Positions 32,305 through 40,655 of a stretch of 64,000 nucleotides of DNA are shown here, piece after piece. Under the pieces are notes generated by a model, which made no database searches, was not told the DNA's origin, and saw only the letters and a program-made list of their open reading frames with translations. The DNA lies in NCBI RefSeq assembly GCF_002847445.1, contig NZ_CP025430.1, forward strand, positions 3,530,501 to 3,594,500. Direction: 5' to 3'. A program made the position numbers and the translations under genes. The stretch is from Paracoccus zhejiangensis (GTDB lineage Bacteria; Pseudomonadota; Alphaproteobacteria; Rhodobacterales; Rhodobacteraceae). Position 1 is the stretch's first letter; the number at the start of each line of letters is the position of its first letter.

Positions 32305-33018
32305 TCAGCGGCTGAGGGCGGTGATGGTCGAGCGGATGCGCTGGTCCTCGCGGTCGAGGAAGGACTGGCCCAGCTCATAGGCACGCTGGACCTCGATCAT
32401 GCGGCTGATCTCGAAGACCGGATCGACGTTGGATTCCTCCAGAAATCCCTGGCGGATACCGGTTGCCTCGGCGGGCAGAACCGCGCCGTCATAGGCGAAC
32501 AGCGTCCCGCCCTGGTGGGTCAGCTGGGTATCGTCCGCGTTGAACAGCCCGACCTTGCCGACGGGTTGGCCATTGGCCGAGATGGTGCCATCGGCGCCCA
32601 CGTCGATCTGGCCGGCACCGGGAGGAATGGTGATCGGCGCCTCGCCCTCGTCGAGAAGGCGGTTGCCATCGGCATTCATCAACTCGCCCTCGGGCGACGG
32701 CATGAACGCGCCGGCGCGAGTCAGGCGGTTGCCCTCGGGGGTGGAGACCATGAAGAAGCCTTCGCCCTCGATCCCCAGGTCGAAGGCGCCATTGGTCTGG
32801 CCGAGGACCGACTGGCGCAGATCGACCAGCCGTCCACGCGCATCGGCCATCGACAGGCCCTCGCCCCGGCGGTCGAGCCGGGTCAGGTGCTCGGCGAAGA
32901 TCACGCCCTCGCGGCGAAAGCCGGTGGTATTGGCATTGGCGATGTTGTTGGCGACCACGCGCATCTCGCGCATCAGCCCGGATTGCCGCGTCAGGGCAGC
33001 ATAGATGCCGTTCTCCAT
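32305..33018 (-). CDS. flgF: Flagellar proximal rod protein FlgF
   Basis: A 237-residue rod protein. The N-terminus MENGIYAALTRQSGLMREMR continues into VVANNIANANTTGFRREG, and the C-terminal helix (VFEISRMIEVQRAYELGQSF) pairs with it. It is shorter in the middle and less conserved than FlgG, as usual. Its order before flgG is conserved. Confidence 0.95.
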   Translation of the reverse strand: MENGIYAALTRQSGLMREMRVVANNIANANTTGFRREGVIFAEHLTRLDRRGEGLSMADARGRLVDLRQSVLGQTNGAFDLGIEGEGFFMVSTPEGNRLTRAGAFMPSPEGELMNADGNRLLDEGEAPITIPPGAGQIDVGADGTISANGQPVGKVGLFNADDTQLTHQGGTLFAYDGAVLPAEATGIRQGFLEESNVDPVFEISRMIEVQRAYELGQSFLDREDQRIRSTITALSR

Positions 33019-33021
33019 GGC

Positions 33022-33288
33022 TCAGCCCCCGGCGATCAGCGGGATGATCTGCCCGGTGTAGAAATCGGACAGGGCGGTGGTCATGAAGCTCATGGTGACC
33101 CAGAAGACCGCCAGCATCAGCCCGACCTTGGGGACGAAGGTGATGGTCATCTCCTGCACCGAGGTCAGCGCCTGGAAAAGGCCGATGGCCACCCCCACCA
33201 CCAGCGCCACCGCCAGCATCGGGGCCGAGATGCGCACCGCCAGCAATAGCGCCTGGCGCATCATGTCAAAGAGGATCAGCTCGTCCAT
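33022..33288 (-). CDS. fliQ: Flagellar export apparatus protein FliQ
   Basis: An 88-residue protein with two membrane helices (LLLAVRISAPMLAVALVVGV and VGLMLAVFWVTMSFM). The conserved central segment GLFQALTSVQEMTITFVPK marks FliQ of the flagellar type III export gate. Its place inside a rod-gene operon between fliE and flgF is a known alphaproteobacterial arrangement. Confidence 0.96.
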   Translation of the reverse strand: MDELILFDMMRQALLLAVRISAPMLAVALVVGVAIGLFQALTSVQEMTITFVPKVGLMLAVFWVTMSFMTTALSDFYTGQIIPLIAGG

Positions 33289-33297
33289 GGCAGCGGC

Positions 33298-33591
33298 TCA
33301 GACCGGCATCCGCAGGATTTCCTGGTAGGCCTCGACCACCTTGTCGCGGATCGCCACCACGGTCTGCAGCGCCAGTTCGGCCTCGGCCAGCGACTGCACC
33401 AGCTGATGCGTCGGCGCCGTGCCGGTCATGGCGCCGGTCGCGGCGTTGTCCACGCGGTCCATGACGCGGGTGAAGTCCTGCGCCATGGCGGCGAAATCGG
33501 GACCGGAAGATGGGGGCGCAGCCTTGGCGGTGCCGGTGATGGCGCTGCGTGCGGCGGAATAGGCCTGGCCGGCCTGTGCGGCGGTGATCAT
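33298..33591 (-). CDS. fliE: Flagellar hook-basal body adaptor FliE
   Basis: A 97-residue protein whose C-terminal half (VQSLAEAELALQTVVAIRDK) is the FliE signature. It joins the MS ring and export gate to the proximal rod. The N-terminal third is Ala/Gly-rich and poorly conserved. It lies 11 bases after flgC and 9 bases before fliQ. Confidence 0.95.
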   Translation of the reverse strand: MITAAQAGQAYSAARSAITGTAKAAPPSSGPDFAAMAQDFTRVMDRVDNAATGAMTGTAPTHQLVQSLAEAELALQTVVAIRDKVVEAYQEILRMPV

Positions 33592-33602
33592 CTGAAATCC
33601 TT

Positions 33603-33995
33603 TCAGCGACGGAGAAGGTCGAGCAGTGACGCGCTCATCTGTCGGCTCTGCTCGAACATGCGAAGATTGGCCTCGTAGCTGCGGCTGGCCTCGCGCGAGT
33701 CGGCGATCTCGACCACCAGGTCGACATTCGAGCCATCGTAGTAGCCCGCTTCGTCGGCCAGCGGATTTGCGGGGTCGAAGATGCGCGGCAGCGCGGTCTG
33801 GTCCAGCATCGCCCGCGAGGCCTCGACCTCACCGGTGGGCCGACCAAAGGCGACCGTTTCGTCAAAGCTGACCAGCTTGCGGCGATAGCCCGGCGTATCG
33901 GCATTGGCGATGTTTTCCGAGATATGGCGCAGCCGGTCGGCCTGCGCCTGCATCCCGGACGCCGCGAGGCGCAGGGCAGAGACGGGTTCCGTCAT
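33603..33995 (-). CDS. flgC: Flagellar proximal rod protein FlgC
   Basis: A 130-residue rod protein: N-terminal LRLAASGMQAQADRLRHISE continuing into NIANADTPGYRRK, and a C-terminal helix with SREASRSYEANLRMFEQSR. Length and motifs match FlgC. It is 8 bases after flgB. Confidence 0.96.
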   Translation of the reverse strand: MTEPVSALRLAASGMQAQADRLRHISENIANADTPGYRRKLVSFDETVAFGRPTGEVEASRAMLDQTALPRIFDPANPLADEAGYYDGSNVDLVVEIADSREASRSYEANLRMFEQSRQMSASLLDLLRR

Positions 33996-34003
33996 GGTGG
34001 GTC

Positions 34004-34393
34004 TCAGCCCCGCCGGCCGATACTGGTGCGCAGCATGTCGAGCGCCGAGCGATAGACACCAAGCGACAGGTCATGTTCGCTGCGCAGTTCCGCCGTCTTG
34101 ACCATCTCGGTTTCCAGCGAAACCGAGTTGCCATTGGGCGAGATCTCGCCCTGATCCGCCAAGGTGCGGGCAATGCCGCCGCCCGTGAACGGGTCGGTGA
34201 GATGGCGCGGGTTGGTGCCGCGCAGCGGGTCCGCCGCCACGGCACGATAGCTGGCCGCGAAGGGCGCCAGATCGCGCGCCAGGTATCCGGGCGTGTCGGC
34301 ATTGGCGATGTTGCGGGCCACGACGGTTTGCCGCTGTGCTGCGTGATCGGTCATGGCGCGGCTCATGCTGATCAGTTCGATTCGGTCAAACAC
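34004..34393 (-). CDS. flgB: Flagellar proximal rod protein FlgB
   Basis: A 129-residue protein. The open frame reaches 34435, but GTG 34393 is chosen: AGAGGAG stands 8 bases before it and the product begins VFDRIELISMSRAMTDH, close to other FlgB proteins. ARNIANADTPGYLARDL and the C-terminal LGVYRSALDMLRTSI are typical. First gene of the minus-strand flagellar operon. Confidence 0.94.
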   Translation of the reverse strand: MFDRIELISMSRAMTDHAAQRQTVVARNIANADTPGYLARDLAPFAASYRAVAADPLRGTNPRHLTDPFTGGGIARTLADQGEISPNGNSVSLETEMVKTAELRSEHDLSLGVYRSALDMLRTSIGRRG

Positions 34394-34491
34394 CGAGGTT
34401 TCTCCTCTGTTCCGATAACCCGGTCTTAACCCCAAGAGGTTTAGAAACCGTTTCGGCAGGCCCGGACTGGCCGCGCGCGGAGCAACGGAAA
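34394..34491. promoter_or_regulatory. Divergent promoter region between flgB and fliI
   Basis: A 98-base region controlling two divergent flagellar units. It contains a perfect 12-base inverted repeat GGTTTAGAAACC (34438-34449) and, overlapping it, TTAACC...GGTTTA (34426-34443) with arms matching at five of six positions. These could be a regulator site. The spacing does not fit the TTAA-N7-TTAA CtrA box. Confidence 0.35.
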
Positions 34492-35829
34492 ATGGATAAA
34501 ATTGCAGCGATCGTCGAGCGGATGCGGCAGGCGAGTTTCGTCACCCGCTATGGTCGTGTTACCGGCATCCGCGCCGGGATCATCGGCATCGCCGGGCTGG
34601 ACGGGCTGGCCTCGGTCGGCGACCGGGTGTCACTAGCACTGGGCGCGCGACTGATCACGGGCGAGGTCGTGGCGCTGGCCCCCGGCCTGACCACCATCCT
34701 TCCCGAAGGCAACATCGAGGGCTTGTCTATCGGGGTCGAGGCGCGGTTGATCGGCGCCCCGGTCATCGCACCCTCGGACGCCTGGATCGGGCGTATCGTC
34801 GATCCGCTGGGGAAGCCGCTGGACGGTCGCCCGCTGCCGCGGGGTCTGGTTGCGCGGCCCTATCGCGCGCTTGCTCCTGCGGCAACCGACCGCCGCAGGC
34901 TGGGGTCCCGGCTGGCGACCGGGCTTGCGGTATTTGACACGCTGCTGCCGCTGGTCAGGGGGCAGCGGATGGGCCTTTTCGCCGGTTCGGGCGTGGGCAA
35001 GTCGACGCTGCTCTCGTCGCTGGCGCGCGGGGTCGAGGCGGATGTTGTGGTCATTGCCATGATCGGCGAGCGCGGTCGCGAACTGCGCGAATTCGTCGAG
35101 GAGACACTAGGGGCCGACGGGATGCGGCGGGCGGTGATCGTCACCGCGACGTCGGACCAGTCGCCGCTGATGCGGCGGCGCTGTGCCTGGGCGGCGATGT
35201 CGGTGGCCGAGCATTTCCGCGATCAGGGGCGGCATGTGCTGTTCCTGGCCGATTCCATCACCCGTTTCGCCGAGGCCCATCGCGAGATCGCGCTGTCGGC
35301 GGGCGAGCAGGCCAGCGACCGGGGCTTTCCGCCCTCGACCGCGAACATGATCATGTCGCTGGCCGAACGCGCCGGTCCGGGCGTCGAGGGGACGGGCGAC
35401 ATCACCGGCATCTTCAGCGTGCTGGTCGCCGGCTCGGACATGGAGGAGCCGATCGCCGACATCCTGCGCGGAGTTCTGGACGGGCATGTGGTGCTGGACC
35501 GCGCCATTGCCGAGCGCGGGCGCTTTCCGGCCATCGACGTGGTGCGCTCGGTCTCGCGCTCGTTGCCGGCAGCGGCGAGCCTGTCCGAGAACCGCCAGAT
35601 CGCCCATGCGCGCGCGGCGCTTGGCGCCTATGCCGAGTCTGAACTGATGATCCGCGCAGGGCTTTATGCACCCGGTTCAGACGCCAAGTTGGACGAGGCG
35701 GTGAAACTTTATCCCCGTCTCGACAGTTTCATTTCCCTGAGGCGCGACAGTGTCGCTGACAGCTTTGTGGCATTGGCCGAGGCCCTGCGCCTGCCAGCCC
35801 GAGGCGGGGTGACGCAGCGTTCGGGTTGA
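34492..35829 (+). CDS. fliI: Flagellum-specific ATPase FliI
   Basis: A 445-residue F1-beta-like ATPase that energises and sorts flagellar type III export. Walker A GSGVGKST is at 165-172, Walker B is around VLFLADSITRFAEAHREI, and PSTANMIMSLAERAG and GRFPAIDVVRSVSRSLP are FliI motifs. The ribosome binding site GGAG precedes the ATG. It is divergent from flgB. No fliH or fliJ follows; the next gene is a regulator. Confidence 0.96.
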   Translation: MDKIAAIVERMRQASFVTRYGRVTGIRAGIIGIAGLDGLASVGDRVSLALGARLITGEVVALAPGLTTILPEGNIEGLSIGVEARLIGAPVIAPSDAWIGRIVDPLGKPLDGRPLPRGLVARPYRALAPAATDRRRLGSRLATGLAVFDTLLPLVRGQRMGLFAGSGVGKSTLLSSLARGVEADVVVIAMIGERGRELREFVEETLGADGMRRAVIVTATSDQSPLMRRRCAWAAMSVAEHFRDQGRHVLFLADSITRFAEAHREIALSAGEQASDRGFPPSTANMIMSLAERAGPGVEGTGDITGIFSVLVAGSDMEEPIADILRGVLDGHVVLDRAIAERGRFPAIDVVRSVSRSLPAAASLSENRQIAHARAALGAYAESELMIRAGLYAPGSDAKLDEAVKLYPRLDSFISLRRDSVADSFVALAEALRLPARGGVTQRSG

Positions 35830-35946
35830 GTGACTGCAACCGATTTCGCGCTGTGTGCTTAATCATTGTTAGTTGTTTGGAAGCGGCCATTGCACCGGCC
35901 AGAGCGATTTGCAACTGTCCGCGCGGTCCAGCAAACGAGGAGCGGA

Positions 35947-36678
35947 ATGGCTATAACCGAGTATTTCATCCGCTATCTTCAACGGCGTGATGAGATTGGC
36001 GAAAAAGACCTGGAGCGGCTTCGGTCGATGAAGACGGAGCATGTCAGCTTTCGCCCCGGAGAAGTCATTGTGCCGGTCGACCGGATCGCCAATCGCAGCT
36101 GCATGATGCTGCAGGGCATGTCGGCGCGCTCGCACCAGCTGTCGGGCCGGCCGGACGAGCGGGTGATCACCGCCGTCCATGTTCCGGGTGATTTCGTCGA
36201 TCTGCATGGCTTCGTGCTGGCCGGCCTCGAACATTCGGTCATATCGCTGGGTCCGACCGAGATCGAATTCGTCGATCACGAGGAACTGGTCGAGATCACC
36301 GAAAGCTATCCGCATCTGACGCGGCTCTTGTGGATGTCGACGCTGATCGACGCCGCTGTGCACCGGCAATGGCTGGTCGCCGCAGCTTCGCTGCGGTCAA
36401 GCGCGCATCTGGCGCATCTGCTCTGCGAGATCTACACCCGGCTGAGCGCTGTGGGTGCTGCCGACAACTATCGCTTCACCCTGCCGCTTTTGCAGCGGGA
36501 ACTGGCGGATATCCTTGGCTATTCGCCGATTCACATCAACCGCGCCGTGCGTGATCTGCGGGATCGCGGGTTGCTGCGCTGGAACGGCAACGAGGTGGAG
36601 ATCCTGGACTGGGCCGGCCTGGTCAAGTTGGCCCGCTTCGATCCGACCTATCTCGACATGGAAAAGCACCGGCGCTAA
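35947..36678 (+). CDS. Crp/Fnr-family transcriptional regulator
   Basis: A 243-residue regulator from ATG 35947, preceded by GAGGAG; the upstream in-frame extension to 35866 has no ribosome binding site. Residues 20-140 form a cyclic-nucleotide-binding-type beta roll (VSFRPGEVIVPVDRIANRSC, VPGDFVDLHGFVL). Residues from about 155 to 230 are a Crp-type winged helix (LQRELADILGYSPIHINRAV, RDLRDRGLLRW). There is no N-terminal cluster of cysteines as in oxygen-sensing Fnr, so an iron-sulphur sensor is unlikely. The ligand and targets are unknown. Confidence 0.85.
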   Translation: MAITEYFIRYLQRRDEIGEKDLERLRSMKTEHVSFRPGEVIVPVDRIANRSCMMLQGMSARSHQLSGRPDERVITAVHVPGDFVDLHGFVLAGLEHSVISLGPTEIEFVDHEELVEITESYPHLTRLLWMSTLIDAAVHRQWLVAAASLRSSAHLAHLLCEIYTRLSAVGAADNYRFTLPLLQRELADILGYSPIHINRAVRDLRDRGLLRWNGNEVEILDWAGLVKLARFDPTYLDMEKHRR

Positions 36679-36688
36679 GCGGCCTCCG

Positions 36689-37675
36689 CTATTGGCAGAG
36701 CCGCCAGCCGCCGTTCCGGGCGGCGATATCCAGATGCAGGTGGTCATTGTGGCTGGCATTGCTGCCGGGGCCAAGCACCGTGGTGAATTCAAGGCAGGCG
36801 GCGCCACGCACCGCGCGCTGGAAGGATTCCACCAGGTCGCCGCTGTCCTGACGCGGTTCGACCGGCAGGGGCGGTCCATCGTGGAAAGTGAAGGCGCTGA
36901 TGTCGATGGCGTTGCCGAAGGCATGTTCGGACAGCTTCGCCTCGGCCTCGGCCTCGCCGCCGACGCGGCCACGGCAGTCATAGGTGGTGCCAAGCTGCAC
37001 CCCGGAGAGGCGCGGCGCATCGGGCAGACGCGCAACGGCGGGGCGGACGAAATCGCGCATCCAGAATCCAAGCGAACGCGCAGTGTCGCAGCGCATCGCC
37101 GCGCCTCCTTGCAGTGCGATCCCGGGCAGGATCTCGGTCACCCGGATCGGCCGGGCGATGCCGCAATCGCGCTGGTCGGGCTGACTGATCGTGGCAATCT
37201 CCTCGTAGACGCTGCCCAGATCATGCAGCGCCAGAAGGCAGGCGGCGTAGTCGAAATCGCTTTCGCGCAGGGTCTCGCGGACCGGCGGGCCTTTCGGCTC
37301 TGCGGGCGGTTCAGGCGCGGCGGTTTCCTCGGGCGGGATCAGGCGGCCGACCGGTTTCGGATCGTCGGGGGGCGTTGTGCTGGCTTCGGGTTCCGGCTCG
37401 GCCCCGGCTTCGGCCTCAGGGCCATCGGCAGGAGGCTCTGCGGGCGTGGAGTCGGGCCGTGCGACGGGCAGGGTGGCATCGACGGCATCATCCGCTGCCT
37501 CCTCCGCCGCCTCAGCCGGTTTCTCTGGCGGCGCGGGTGCGGGTTGGGCCGCCTCGGCCTGCACCGGCTTTTCGGGTGGCCGCTCGGCACCGGCAGGGTC
37601 GGGGACGGCTTGAGCCGCCGCCATGCCGGCCATCAGCGCCAGCACCAGTCCCGCGCCTGCCGTTCGTGCCGTCAC
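36689..37675 (-). CDS. Extensin-like C-terminal domain exported protein
   Basis: A 328-residue protein with a signal peptide (MTARTAGAGLVLALMAGMAA), a low-complexity Pro/Ala/Glu-rich stretch from about 24 to 140 and an Extensin_C domain from 150 to the end. That domain shows paired cysteines (CLLAL, DCGIARP, MRCDTAR, TYDCRG, ACLEF, WRLC) and His/Asp motifs HAFGNAIDISAF and HNDHLHLDI. The motifs recall D-Ala-D-Ala peptidase metal ligands, so a peptidoglycan-directed function is plausible. It overlaps the L,D-transpeptidase stop by 4 bases, which also hints at the cell wall. Confidence 0.85.
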   Translation of the reverse strand: MTARTAGAGLVLALMAGMAAAQAVPDPAGAERPPEKPVQAEAAQPAPAPPEKPAEAAEEAADDAVDATLPVARPDSTPAEPPADGPEAEAGAEPEPEASTTPPDDPKPVGRLIPPEETAAPEPPAEPKGPPVRETLRESDFDYAACLLALHDLGSVYEEIATISQPDQRDCGIARPIRVTEILPGIALQGGAAMRCDTARSLGFWMRDFVRPAVARLPDAPRLSGVQLGTTYDCRGRVGGEAEAEAKLSEHAFGNAIDISAFTFHDGPPLPVEPRQDSGDLVESFQRAVRGAACLEFTTVLGPGSNASHNDHLHLDIAARNGGWRLCQ

Positions 37676-39051
37676 TGGCCCTCGGCCTCGGTCGGTGGCG
37701 TGACGGTGCCTTCGGCCAGCGCCTTGGCCAGCGCCGCGCTCAGCGCATCGGTATCCAGCAATTGCTGGTCCTCGGCGTCGGCGGTCTCGCTTTCGATCTC
37801 GGTCGTGTCCTCGTGCACGCGTCCCGGCAGTGGTGCCGTGGCCGCCTCGGGCAGGGCGGTGGTCGCCGGGTCGGGCAGGGTGGTCGTGGTGACTGCCGGG
37901 GTCGTGGTGGTGGCTGCGGGGGCCTCGGTGGGCAGGGCCAGCGGCGCGGTGGTCGCGGTCGTCGCTGCCGGGTCGGTGGTCGTCGCCGGCGTCGTGGTCG
38001 GAGCGGTCGCGCCAACCGACGTCGTCGGGGCCACATAGCCCGTCACATCGGCAATGGTCACGCCCGGCTCGAGGAATTCCACCGTGGTGACGCCGCCCTT
38101 GACCATGCCGGCCAGTTCGCGCGCATCCCAGTTGGTCAGGCGCACGCAGCCATTAGACTGGTTGACGAACAGCTTCGAGGGCGTCGGCGTACCATGGATG
38201 CCATAGGTGGGCTTCGACAGGTCGATCCAGACATTGCCGACCGGTCCGTTCGGCCCCGGCGGCACGATCAGCACCTTGTCATTGTTGCCCTGCTTGAAAT
38301 TGATGTTCGGGTTGTAGGTATAGGTCGGGTCCAGCGCGACCGTGACCACGGTATGATTGCCGGCGGGCGAGGGCGTCGCGTCCGAGCCCACAGTCGCCGG
38401 GTAATCCACCACCATCTTGCCCTGCGCGTCATAGGCGGCGACGCGGCGGGTGGCCTTGTCGACGATGATGCGGGTGACCTGCTTCTTGATCGGCTGCGCC
38501 GTCACCATGACCTTGATGGTCGAGCCGGGCACCAGCGCCACGCCGGGGTTGAGGAAACTGATGAACTTGTCGTCCATGTGGAAGCGTTCGCCCAGCTTCT
38601 CGGCGACGCTGGTATAGGCCATGGCCGACATGGCCGCCTTCTCGGCGTAATCCGTGGGGATCGCGTCGACCAACCCCTCGGCATCGCTCTGGGTGATGGT
38701 GTAATTCATCGTCATGCCCTGCGTGGCATAGGGTTGCAGCAGGTCCCAAACTTGCTGGTCCAGCACGCCGTCGATCACCAGCCCCTCGCGCCGCTCGAAG
38801 GCCTTGATGGCGCTTTCGCTCATCCCGCCCTTGAAGCCGTCGATAACCCCGGGCGAGGTGCCCGAGCGGTCGAGCAGGATCTGCACCTTCGCGGTCAGGG
38901 GCGTGCGACCGCGCACCAGATCAGCGCCAGTAAAGGTCGCCATCTCGATATCGGCGGCGCTGAAGGGCTTGTCGACCGGTTGCGCCATCGCAAGGACCGG
39001 CAACGCGCCGGCGACGAGGGTTGCGAGCAGGGAAACAGGGCGCAGGGTCAT
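37672..39051 (-). CDS. L,D-transpeptidase (YkuD domain) with Thr/Ala/Pro-rich tail
   Basis: A 459-residue exported protein: signal peptide (LLATLVAGALPVLAMAQ), a peptidoglycan-binding-like module (SGTSPGVIDGFKGGMSESA), a LysM-like segment (PGSTIKVMV), then a YkuD catalytic domain from about 185 to 330 with HGTP and the active-site SNGCVRL (Cys near residue 300). Such enzymes make 3-3 crosslinks or attach proteins to peptidoglycan. The last 120 residues are a disordered tail of Thr, Ala and Pro. It is upstream of, and overlaps, the extensin-like gene. Confidence 0.93.
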   Translation of the reverse strand: MTLRPVSLLATLVAGALPVLAMAQPVDKPFSAADIEMATFTGADLVRGRTPLTAKVQILLDRSGTSPGVIDGFKGGMSESAIKAFERREGLVIDGVLDQQVWDLLQPYATQGMTMNYTITQSDAEGLVDAIPTDYAEKAAMSAMAYTSVAEKLGERFHMDDKFISFLNPGVALVPGSTIKVMVTAQPIKKQVTRIIVDKATRRVAAYDAQGKMVVDYPATVGSDATPSPAGNHTVVTVALDPTYTYNPNINFKQGNNDKVLIVPPGPNGPVGNVWIDLSKPTYGIHGTPTPSKLFVNQSNGCVRLTNWDARELAGMVKGGVTTVEFLEPGVTIADVTGYVAPTTSVGATAPTTTPATTTDPAATTATTAPLALPTEAPAATTTTPAVTTTTLPDPATTALPEAATAPLPGRVHEDTTEIESETADAEDQQLLDTDALSAALAKALAEGTVTPPTEAEGQ

Positions 39052-39240
39052 CAGGCTCTCCGAAGTGGCGGTCCGGGCAATGTCCCTTGTTCGGCAGGAT
39101 TTTGCCAGTGGTGCGGGCCGTCAAATTTTGGTCATGTCGTCGCGGCGACACGCGGAATTTCCGCCGGCCGCCCGGTCTTGAACCCCTGCAGCCCTGCCGA
39201 TACCCCTGAAGCCGGGAACGGGCGAGGAGAGGGGACAGCC

Positions 39241-39651
39241 ATGCAGGACGGCATCATCCGCGACGAGACCGGCGCGCAGACGCTGATCGGCTATGTGCTG
39301 GATGTGGGGCAGGGCGATGGCCGGGCGCGATGCCATCTCGAAATCGGGCCGCAGCACCTGAACCGGCAGGATGGTCTGCATGGCGGCATCGCCATGTCGG
39401 TTCTGGACAATGCGCTTGGCGCGACGGCCAGCCTGTCGGTCGATGACACTGGCCGCCAGCCCTTCACCACCCTGTCGCTGACGGTCAGCTTTCTGGCGCC
39501 GGGTCGTCCGGGCCGTGCCGTGGCCGAAGGCTGGATCACCGGGGGTGGTCGCAAGACCCTGTTCCTTGAGGGTACGCTGACCCACGAGGATGGCACCGTC
39601 ATCGCCCGGGCGCAGGGCGTGTTCAAGAAAAGCGAGAAGGGCCCGAAGTAA
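39241..39651 (+). CDS. PaaI-type hotdog thioesterase
   Basis: A 136-residue single-domain hotdog protein. The frame is open for 1.8 kb upstream as an antisense artefact; ATG 39241 is set by GAGGAGAGGGG just before it. The core motif QDGLHGGIAMSVLDNALGAT matches the PaaI/YbgC-like group that hydrolyses acyl- or aryl-CoA esters in the cytoplasm. The substrate is unknown and the neighbours give no clue. Confidence 0.87.
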   Translation: MQDGIIRDETGAQTLIGYVLDVGQGDGRARCHLEIGPQHLNRQDGLHGGIAMSVLDNALGATASLSVDDTGRQPFTTLSLTVSFLAPGRPGRAVAEGWITGGGRKTLFLEGTLTHEDGTVIARAQGVFKKSEKGPK

Positions 39652-39679
39652 CGGGCCGCAGGCTCAGCCCGCCATCCGC

Positions 39680-40456
39680 TCAGCGGTCATAGACCAGCCG
39701 GTGGCCCGGCGGAAAGGATTGTCGCGAAAAGGCGACGGGAGTGCTGTCTGACCAGTCGGTCCGCTCGATCGTCAGCACCGGGGTGCCGGGCCGCAGGTTC
39801 ATCGTCTCGGCGCTGCCCTCTTCGATTGGCAGGGCCATGATGGCGATACGGCCGTGATTGGGATGGATGGCATGTTCCAGCCATTCCTCGGCCGAGCCTT
39901 CGGACAGGTCGACGCCATCGAGATCGGGCAGGGCGGCGATGTTCAGCCAGGTCACCTGGCAGCAATAGGGCACCTGGTCGGCCAGGAAAGCGGCGTTGAC
40001 ATATTGCACAGGGTCGCCGCTGGCGATCTGCAGGTTCCGGGCAATGCCCGAGGGCGCGCCGATCCGCTCGCTCCGCAAGAGGCGATAGCTGAAGGCGGCG
40101 CCAAGCGCCTGGATATCGCTGCGGATGGCCGAAATCTCGCGGCTGGCCTTGAGGCTGGGCGAGGCCGAGACCCGGGTGCCGACCTTGCGCCGACGCTCGA
40201 CGATGCCGTTCTCGGCGAGGTCGCGCAGCGCCCGGTTCACCGTCGCCCGGGCACAGCCCCATTCGGTCGCCAGTTGCTTCTCGGTGGGAATCAGTTTGCC
40301 GGCGGACCATTCCTGTGACCGGATTCGCGCCAGGACCTCGTTGCGAACCGCCTGCCAGGTCGTGGTGCTGCGTCCCGCGAGTTCGGGGCTGACACCGCGC
40401 AGGCCCGTGGCGGCCTCTGCTGGTAACCGACTCATGCTTGAACTGCTTTTCTTCAT
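39680..40456 (-). CDS. GntR-family regulator with UTRA domain (HutC subfamily)
   Basis: A 258-residue regulator: a winged helix at about 35-105 (TEKQLATEWGCARATVNRAL, RDLAENGIVERRRKVGTRV) and a UTRA ligand-binding domain from 115 to 258 (PVQYVNAAFLADQVPYCCQV, ending PPGHRLVYDR). Start M1 or M8. The end resembles HutC-like repressors, but no hut genes are present. Divergence from the Fsr-like pump and the repeated CCGAAC motifs between them suggest it controls that gene and itself. Confidence 0.87.
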   Translation of the reverse strand: MKKSSSSMSRLPAEAATGLRGVSPELAGRSTTTWQAVRNEVLARIRSQEWSAGKLIPTEKQLATEWGCARATVNRALRDLAENGIVERRRKVGTRVSASPSLKASREISAIRSDIQALGAAFSYRLLRSERIGAPSGIARNLQIASGDPVQYVNAAFLADQVPYCCQVTWLNIAALPDLDGVDLSEGSAEEWLEHAIHPNHGRIAIMALPIEEGSAETMNLRPGTPVLTIERTDWSDSTPVAFSRQSFPPGHRLVYDR

Positions 40457-40483
40457 AGGCGGATGGAACCCATTGTCCTAAAA

Positions 40484-40580
40484 CCGAACTCGGCTTGGAA
40501 GCTATCTAAAAGACTATCCGAACTGAACTAAATTGTTCGGAAAAATCGAGGTTTTTGAAGTTCGGCAGTTTGCTGCCGAA
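40484..40580. promoter_or_regulatory. Cluster of CCGAAC/GTTCGG motifs, probable operator array
   Basis: The 199-base AT-rich gap 40457-40655 holds four exact copies of one hexamer: CCGAAC at 40484 and 40518, and its complement GTTCGG at 40535 and 40560. They form three inverted repeats: CCGA-AC-TCGG (40484-40493), CCGAAC-N11-GTTCGG (40518-40540) and the 8-bp hairpin TTCGGCAG-TTTG-CTGCCGAA (40561-40580). This suits a dimeric regulator such as the adjacent GntR protein. Confidence 0.5.
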
Positions 40581-40655
40581 TTGCGATGTTCAAGCAGGGA
40601 CGCGGCTGGTAGTAGAATTGCACAATACGCAAGTTTTTATGGACGGATTGCTCCC

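Noticed and set aside
34426..34443. CtrA binding site between flgB and fliI
   Set aside because: TTAACC and GGTTTA are inverted with a 6-base gap, not TTAA-N7-TTAA in direct orientation.
35947..36678. FnrL oxygen sensor
   Set aside because: The N-terminal cysteine cluster needed for a 4Fe-4S centre is absent.
37375..39651. A 758-codon open frame on the plus strand
   Set aside because: It is antisense to the extensin-like and L,D-transpeptidase genes, is Arg/Gly-rich and only its last 136 codons (from 39241) look like a real protein.
39680..40456. HutC, repressor of histidine utilisation
   Set aside because: The domain type matches but no hut gene is present and the neighbours are a thioesterase and an MFS pump.
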